Assembly: GCA_018398765.1 (NCBI GenBank)
Contig: JAHBMJ010000057.1
Location: 75,799 to 137,278 of the forward strand
DNA: 61,480 bases
Source: Chromera velia
Taxonomy: Eukaryota > Sar > Chromeraceae
Direction: 5' to 3'
This document shows, piece by piece, positions 25,801 through 34,800 of the stretch; the first letter of the stretch is position 1; every line of letters begins with the position of its first letter. Position numbers and translations under genes: made by a program. The notes under the pieces are model-generated. The model saw only the letters and a program-made list of their open reading frames with translations, was not told where the DNA came from and did no database searches.

Positions 25801-28800
25801 TAATGCGAATTCCCTAACGTGAAAGAGAAAACGTTCTTCAGTCGTTGAGGATCGCCGCAAAGACAACAGCCCGCTTTTGCTTCCTTTTCTTCTGCGTCTG
25901 CTAATTTTCTGGTGACTAGCCGTTTGTGCATGCCATCTGTTTGTGCATGTGAATGCAGACCTTGACGAGTGGACTCTTGCGTGCGTCACTTCCCTCACCT
26001 GCGTGCGTCAATTGAGTGCGTGTGTGTCGCCTATTTGAGTCCATGCAGACCTTGACGAGTGCACTCTTGCGTGCGTCACTTCCTTCACCTGCGTGCGTCA
26101 ATTGAGTGCGTGTGTGTCGCCTATTTGAGTCCATGCAGACCTCGACGAGTGCACTCTTCACACGCACAACTGCGACGCGTTTGGGTCCTGTGCGAACTCT
26201 GTTGGGTCGTTCAGGTGCACCTGTACTGATGGGTACACTGGGGATGGGATCAGCTGCACTCGTCAGTAGATGCATGCATTTACTTTTATTTGCATACAGA
26301 GAAATTTGCATACAGAATTCTGTACTGATGGGTACACTGGGGATGGGATCAACTGCACTCGTCAGTAGATGCATGCATTTACTTTCATACAGAATTCTTT
26401 TATACAGAGAAATTTGCATACAGAATTCTGTACTGATGGGTACACTGGCTTTTTTTTTCCTTCTCTTGCAAGCAACTGTCAATGCCATGACATTCGTTTA
26501 GATGGATTTCATCGGAAGGCGATTGGGTCTGATGCGACCGAAATACGGGCTTCTTTGCTGTGTTGCATGTGAAAGTTCGATGATCTGATTGGGGTCTGCA
26601 TCCATCGATGCACTTCATTCCTTCTTTTTTGTCCCTCTGTTGAAATATTTGTCTGCATGCAGAAGCTGAGGGACCTGTGGTGAGTCTGTCTGATCAGTAC
26701 ATTCATTTATTACTTGTTGCTGATTTCTTTCACGCATGCATGCATCAACACAGGAAGTTTGTGTCTGCTCTCCACCTGCTTAATTGTTTCTCTTGAGAGA
26801 TTGCATTTCACCCTGCGCCCCTCTCAGATGTTCCGTTCCTCTCTCTTTCCTTTTGCTGAAATCTATCGGTCGCTCTTTTCACCGTCCATCCCTGTCTTTC
26901 TCCATTCCTCCCTTTCCATCTGTCTGTTTTATTGATTCCTTGATGGTTCCTTTCAGGTTGCCGATTTGTGTGAGTCCGACGGCAGCACACCCTCCGCCAC
27001 TGTCCTGAGCAACTACGACACGCAGCTCGCAGCCATAGAGCAGTGGGCAATAGACAACGCTGGGAGCGCGGCCGTGGATCAGCTGGTGCGTTCCTTCGGT
27101 CGCATACATAATATGTATACAGAAACAAACAAGACACGAGACACAGAAGAAGACCACCAAAGATTACTGCACGACTCTCGAAGAAATGAACCCTGCATTT
27201 GGGACGCGAATGCAACCAGTGAGAGTCTCATCTCACCCCTCGTCTTGGCTCGCTCAGTCGAACGCCACAAAAGAGACGGCACACACATGAACAGTGATGA
27301 GGTGCTTTCTGTGCATGTCTATCCATGCATGCAGAAGCAGGAGGGTCTGACGACTCTGAGCACCAAACTAGACGCGTGCATCGCCATCGCACCCGCATCA
27401 GAGCAGCAGGCCATCGCCCAGGGAGCGTCCACGACGGCACTGGACCACGTGGAGTCCCTCTTGGTCAGTCAGTCAGTCCCTTTCGGTGCGTATGGAGGTA
27501 GGTGATACTTCAGCGCATCCTCGTGAATACTGCACGTGCTTGAGAGGGTCGCATTTATTTCCATACAGAATTCTTTTATTCTCATTTATGTATGAAAAAA
27601 TTCTGTGTGAAAATAAATGCGTGAATACTGCACGTGCTTGAGAGGGTCGCAAAGTCAAGTCAACCGGAACCAGAAGTTCTCTCGTCTGTAGTTTCCTTTC
27701 ACACACCCCGCCCCTTTTCCGCCCACCAAAGACTTCCGCCCGGCAAAACGACAGACACAGCTTGGACACCAGGTTTGGCAGCTCCTTCTTTCCTGCAAGA
27801 AGATCTATTCGGATCCACCCCTCGCAAAGCTGTCCGCCGGTGTTGATCAAGAAAGAGAACACATTTGCATGTCTGTTGACGTCTCTGAGGTGTGTCTGTT
27901 ATTGTCTGTCTCTGTGTCTGCATGTATGTGTGTGCGTGTGTGTGTGTGTGTGTGTGCTTGCTTGCATGATTGATCCTGCAGGGCGGGGTGTCAACGTCCA
28001 ACGAAGACTCGACCTCCGTGACGGTGGACGAAATTCTCAACGACATCTGTCAGTCAGTCAGTCAGTCAGTCAGTGAGTCTGCTCTTTTTAAATTGTTCTC
28101 AGGTGCTGAAAGATTCGCCAAGCAAAATTCTCTCTGTGTCTTGTTTGTTGCCGTATCTGCCGGGTGTTTTTTTTTTTTTTAACGAAAGATTGGAGAGGCA
28201 GCAATTTGTTCGCCCTCTTCAGCGCTGTTCGCGTAAAGATCTTGAGACTGTGAACAATAGGATTGCAGGGATTTCCCTTCACAAACAGTCTATCGATATC
28301 TGCAACATGAATACAGATCTACCTCTGTACTAGCTTCTGATATTTCTCTCTGTCTCTCCTTGCAGCCGACAGTCTGTCTGCCACTCTTGGGGACTCGGGG
28401 ACTCTGACCATAGAGACGTGGGAGATGTCTCTCACAGTCTCCAACTCCCCCGCAGACGCGACGAGTCTCTCTGCCACATCCAAAACGTCCTCAGTCACCT
28501 TGACCCTCAACGATGGCAGCGGTACCACCGGTGCGTTGTTGAATGGATTGAATGGTTTCCCTGTTGAACGGCAGGAATTCAAGTCGTTCCCTTCCCCCCT
28601 CTCTCTCCCGTGGTTGCAGATTTGCATCTCTCTGATTGATCGAATAATTGATTGGTTGATTGAATCAATAATTGATTGATGGATTGTTTACATCGAGTAC
28701 CTGCAGGTGCGGCTGCATACGATGACTTCTCCCGCTTCACTTATGCTTTGGGGGGATTGGGAAAGGACGCAGAGTCGTCGGAATCGGGAGCGAGGTCTGT

Positions 28801-31800
28801 CTGTCCTCTCTAAGGAGATAGTGATAGATGGCTGCATGTGTGTGGGTGTGCATGCTCACTTTTTGCGATTTAGAGCTTTTTCTTCCAGCAAGTCTGTCCG
28901 ACGGCAGAAGTTCGTCTCCGGTTACGCTGCACTCTCTTTTCTTCCTTCCTCTCTACGCTGCACTCTCTTTCTTCCTTCCTCTCTACGCTGCACTCTCTTT
29001 CTTCCTTCCTCTCTACGCTGCACTCTCTTTCTTCCTTCCTTCCTCTCTACGCTGTACTCTCTTTCTTCCTTCCTCTCTACGCTGCACTCTCTTTCCTTCC
29101 TTCCTCTCTACGCTGCACTCTCTTTCTTCCTTCCTTCCTCTCTACGCTGCACTCTCTTTCTTCCTTCCTCTCTACGCTGCACTCTCTTTCTTCCTTCCTC
29201 TCTACGCTGCACTCTCTTTCTTCCTTCCTCTCTACGCTGTACTCTCTTTCTTCCTTCCTCTCTACGCTGCACTCTCTTTCTTCCTTCCTCTCTACGCTGC
29301 ACTCTCTTTCTTCCTTCCTTCCTCTCTACGCTGCACTCTCTTTCTTCCTTCCTCTCTACGCTGCACTCTCTTTCTTCCTTCCTTCCTCTCTACGCTGCAC
29401 TCTCTTTCCTTCCTTCCTCTCTGGGTTTTCCGTCGTTTCATTTAGATTTCCCCTCTTTCTATCTATGCATTCCCTTCTCTCGATCTGGAGACGGACGGAC
29501 GGACACACAAGATTGACTGACGCCTCCTTCCTTCCTTCCGTCCTTCCTCCTTTTTCTTTTTGATTGCAGATCTGTGATGCTGGTAGAGTCTGCCTCCAGT
29601 CCGTCCCCTGCCGCCGGTGTGCGGACGCGGGAGTCCGGTTTCGTGATGGACGCTCTGTCGAGATACGTTCGGATAGGTCGGTCCGTCGGTCTTGTTTGGG
29701 CTTCCTTCTTTATCCTCCGTATTTGTGTGCATAGCCTGGTGAATTGTTTGAACCAGTTGTCAGAATAGGCATCCTCTCTCTGCGTCTCTCTGCGTGCGTC
29801 ACTCTTTTCCTCTCCTGGGTGATTGATTGCTTTGCTCTCTCGCTGGAAGCGTAGAAGCACAAATCTGCATATCCTTCTACTGACGCGTGCTCTGTCTCCT
29901 TATCTGCCTGCAGTCGCCCGCCAGAACGGCAACGTGATTGGGTCTGGGCGTGTGCCTCTCAACGCGCTCTCCTCTGTGTCCTCCCTCAACAGGGCGACTG
30001 GGGGCCGCTCCTCTTCCAGGAGACTGCAGCAGTCGGACTTCGACGCTGGGAGCGCGAGGCTGCAGCTGCCCTGGCCCGACGAGACGGCGCAGCTGCTGGC
30101 GATCCGGGCCATCGAGATCTCTCAAGGGGACTCTCTGGGGCTCAGCGGGGGGGAATGGGTTAAGGAGTGCGCACAGTTGGATGTGCAGAACGAGGAGTGG
30201 ACCTCAGCAGGTGGGTGGGTGGGCGCACTTAATTGTTTTGCGCGCGTATGCGAATTATTGAAATGTTAATTCTTTCAATTGTCAGGGCAGTCTTCGATCG
30301 ACGCACGCACAGACAGACAGAAGGATTCTTCACTCCCTCCCGCAACCACATGCAGAATCTTTCTTTCTCCTTGATTGTTCTAGTGCAGCGATCCCCAATT
30401 CTTTTCCCCAAGCAGTTGCTCTTTGCCCCTCCCTTGTCTGTTCCCACTAGCTATGCGTAGATGCAAACTTTCACGAGCAGGGTCACTGCAGTGCAGTTTT
30501 ATATGTATGCATGTCCGTATGTGCGCAGGATGTGAGGGTCCCACTGTGAGCGCCGGCACTGCTGTCTGCACGTGCGGACTTCGGAGCTTGGAGACCTCCC
30601 TTGTTCTTGCCTGGAGGGTCAGTCAGTGGGAGGGCTGCATGAGTCGATCGATCGGGCGGGTGTCCTGATGCAGAAAGAGAAGGATGACAGACCGGACCGG
30701 ACTGGACTTGAGGTCTTGTCGGTGCAGAAGATCTGCAAAAAATTCTGTAGCCCTTAATTCATGAAGAGCTGCATTCTCTCCCTCGCCTCGTCAGAAAGTC
30801 TGAAGCAGCAAAAGTTTGCATCCATCTCATGCATGTGTGTTCATATGCAGATGTCCGTTCTGCCTACCTATCTATCTATCTATTTGTCTGAATGCAGTAC
30901 ATTCCCCCTCCATCCACCCCCTCCACTTTGGGGGATAGCATGTGGACAAACAGCCTGAAAAGAAGAAGTGATGGCCTGGACTCGCCATCGTTCGCGTGGC
31001 TGGTCTGCACCTCCATCCTCATTCTGTTCTTGATCGCCGTGAGCGTCTCCTAGTAAGTCTACAGTCTCGCTCCGTTGAGAACTGTTTTGTTCTTTGTACT
31101 GCAGTTTGTCCCACTTCTGCTTTTTTGCTTCGTAGCAGCTTCATGAGCTAGAGCTCTTACACTGCACTTTATGCAAGCACTGGTACCCTCGTTCTGCTTT
31201 AGGGGCGCTTGATCGATCCATTAATATTCATCTTGAAGCATTCGTTTCCTCTCACAGGCCTTCCTGAAATTCTCTTTCCCTCCTGCCTCTCCTCTTTTTT
31301 ACCCCTCCAGTGCGCACATGGCTGAACAGATCTGCCGCCAGTAGAGACTCCAGCATGCATTCATTTTCTGTATGCACACACTTCTGTATGCACAATTCTG
31401 TATCAAAATAAATGCAGTGCGCACATGGCTGAACAGAGGGATCTGCCGCCAGTAGAGACTCCAGACTCAAAGCGGTCTTCTCAGTATGGGAAGAAAAAGA
31501 AGACGGCCATTCGACTGTTCGTGTCAGGGAAGGAGAAGGGGAAGGCCGAAACTGAGGAATCGGGGGTGAGGGGGGACAGAGCGGAGTGGGACTTTGCGCT
31601 TCTCCGCAAGGGGGTCCATCTGACCCGATTGAAGATGAACTTCAATCCCAGAAGGGTCCTCGCATTCAGAGCTGCAGAGAAGTGGAGAAAGGAAATGGGG
31701 GGAGGTCGCCGTTCTCCTTCGTCTTGCTGCTGTATGTTTCTGGTCCGTTGTTGCCGTCGGTTGCGGCGTCGAGAGAGGGCTCTGGGCGCGCTGGACCTCC

Positions 31801-34800
31801 CTCATCTTCGTTTGGCGTTGGAAGTGAAGAGACGGGAGGAGTGTATGCAGATGAAGGAATACGACGAGCGGATGATGGTGAAGGGTGCAGAGCCGCAGAG
31901 ACGGCAGAGAGACCTGTGGGGCAGACTGGACGTTCTGTTGTCGACTGTCAATGCAGAGATGGGAGTTCACTTCCCTGTTAAGCCCTGGATGTTCGTGCAC
32001 TGTCAGGGCGCTCTGAAGGTCTTCCGACGGTCGAGCACACACGACCTGCATGGGGAGACTCGGTCAAGGTCTGATGAAGAGGACGGCGAGGACGATGCCA
32101 ATGTGAAGGACCGATTTGGGTTGGGGGAGATGAGGGGGGATGGGGGGGATTGGGATGCGGAGGCTCAGAGGTCGGGGGGGCAGCAGAGCACTCTGCACAC
32201 GCCGGGGGGATTTTCGGGGCCTCAGGTAGTGGTGGAGCTTCCGGGTTCGATTCTAGGGAACGAAGGAGAAGGGGAAGATCCTTTGAGGGACGGGTCGGGG
32301 GGTTTGTTTGGGTCTGATCAGGACTTTTCGTCTTCGAGTTATGGAGACGATAACCTTGCGGAGCAGATGAGAGAGGGAGAAGAGGAGGAGAAAAAAGGGC
32401 AGAAAGAAGAACATGAGAGTGGGGATAAGAGACAATCAGCAGATTCTGCAGAAAGCAAAAACTTGAAGCAACTGCTGGGGACTCTCGCAGGCCTTGTACA
32501 GAAGGCTGAAGATTTGGGGGACGAGGAAGATGAAGAACGCGAAGAAAAAGAGAACAAAAAGGACAGCAGCAGCAAAGAAAATCCTGAGAAAAAACAGGAG
32601 GAGGAAGAAGAAATCAGCGATGCGAGCAGTGGAGACGACGCAGAGAAGGAAGAGGAGAGCAAGAGACAGGTAGGTGGACAGAAAGAGACCGGAGGGAAAG
32701 AAGTGTGGAGAGAGAGAACCCCTTCTCCTGCAGAAAAGAAAAGAGACACAGAGAAGAAAGGAGTATCACCTTCTTCTTTCGGGGGAGTCGCAGTCACCTC
32801 TGTGCGAAGGGTCCGTGAAAGCGAAAAAGAGAACGAGCGTCTGTCCTCCTCAAATGACGATTCTGACGCTTCCTCAGCCTCTTCCTCTTCTTCTGGTTCT
32901 TCCCAGTCTGTGTCGTCTTCTCAGAGCAGTGTTTCTGCAACTGCTGTAGTGGCAGCAGCAGAAGCAGCAACACTTGCTCTTGCTGCCAGACCAAAGTCCA
33001 GCAAAGACGGGACCCCGGCAGAGGAGGTTTCAGAAGAATCTCACGCAGAGTCGGCAGAATCCTCAGCAGCAGAGGAGGTCTCCGAAGAGTCTGACCACAA
33101 AGAAGAAGGCAGACATAGCAGACCCATCACACCGACTGGCCCCGTCAGCTCCAAAATGAGTCAAGAAAACCAAGAGAAGGAAGAAAAAGACTCTGCCCAC
33201 AGAGAAGAAGAAGGAAAAAACTCCCCGAAGGACAACGCAGCAGAACCAGAGGAAGCAGAAGAGGAAGAGGAAAAGCAGCCGAGACCGACTCGAAAGCTCC
33301 AAAGAAAGCGCATTTCTCTTCTTCAGATAGAGGAGCGCTTGCGGAGGGCTTCTCTGTTGGGAATAGGGGAGGAAGAAGAGCAGGAGGAGGTGGACATGGG
33401 AGACATTCTGGAGGATTTAGAATTTGAGGTCTCCAATTTTGTTGTTGCCAAAGAAGAAGAGGAAGAGCCCACATTTGCACCCCCCCCTCCGACCGATGAA
33501 GACCTCCCATCTGCAACACCAGTCGCACTCTCGGACCGGAAGGCGTCCATCCATAGCCTTCAATCATCGGGTCAGGTCAAGAAAACGCGCCTGTCACTCT
33601 CTGAAGAAGCAGTAGCACGGAGAAATTCCGCCTCCAGACCCGCATCTCCTGTCCGACGTTCCTCCACAAGAATCGACGTGCAGTCACCCAGCAGCAACAC
33701 ACGACGCTCATCCACAAGAATTCAAGTCCAGTCTGCAGAAGAAGAAGAAGCCTCCCCCGCGTCCCGGAGCCGAAGGTCGTCGACAAAAGCCAACACCGTC
33801 CACCTGCAGTCAGCTCCCGATTTCTCTCAATTTCGCCGGTGCCCAACTCAAACTGAAACTGCCTCGCCTTCACGCCGCGCATCGACAAAAGTAAATCTGC
33901 ACTGCACTCCCGCATCACCAAGCCGGAGGTCTTCAACAAAAGCAGCCACAGTTCACCTGCAGGCAGCTCCGAACTTCTCCAAATTCCGCCGCTGTTCAAA
34001 CGAAAGCGCCAAGTTGATATCTCCCACTCGCAGGAGGTCTTCTTTGAAAGCGAGCACAGTCCATCTGCAGTCGCCTCCCGACTTCCCTCATTCTCGACGG
34101 TCATCCACCAGAAAAATGAGTTTGTCTCCCTCAAATCTGGCCGGCAGCAGCAGAAAAATGAGTTTGTCACCGTCTCATGTACGAGGGGGCCGAAAGATGA
34201 GTTTGTCTCCTTCCCGACAGGACAGAAGAAAGATGAGTCTGTCTCCCTCCAAAAATGAGGACAGGAAGATGAGTCTGTTCTTCTCCGGGTCCCACGCCTG
34301 TCCCTCCCCTCTCCTCCGGCGCCTGTCCACCCGCCTGAACGCGAGTGTGGGTGCAGTCCTGGACACCGTGCAGACGGACTCAGAAATCGGATCTCAACAA
34401 GAAGGCCAGGAAGGCAGCGTGGAAGAGGTGGAGTCGGACATCGACTTCTCTCAGGGCTCCGAGGGCAGCGGGTCTTTCCATAAATTCACCCCCCAGTGGG
34501 TCGAGATGAGGCGCTCCTCCACCCTCAAAGCCTCTGGGGGGGGGGGGACACTGAATAAGAGGGGCTCTATCGTCCCTCAAGTCCGCATGACCATGCGAAG
34601 GGGGGGGCAACCAACGGCGGAAATGTTGGAAGACGAAGAAGAAGACAGCAACAGCATCGGGAGTGGGAGTCAGAGCAGCAGTGAAGGGTCCTTTCCAAAT
34701 TTTAAGAACCCGATGGCAACAGCGTCACTGCCTCCCGGGATGACCTCAACGAAACGCTTTTCTCTCGTTCCCCCCGTCGTCTTCCAGGGAGAGACGGCGG

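Noticed and set aside
28707..29516. 269- and 205-codon frames as genes
   Set aside because: They run through a 30-bp CTCTCTACGCTGCACTCTCT minisatellite; the flanking exons fit the giant gene with this as intron.
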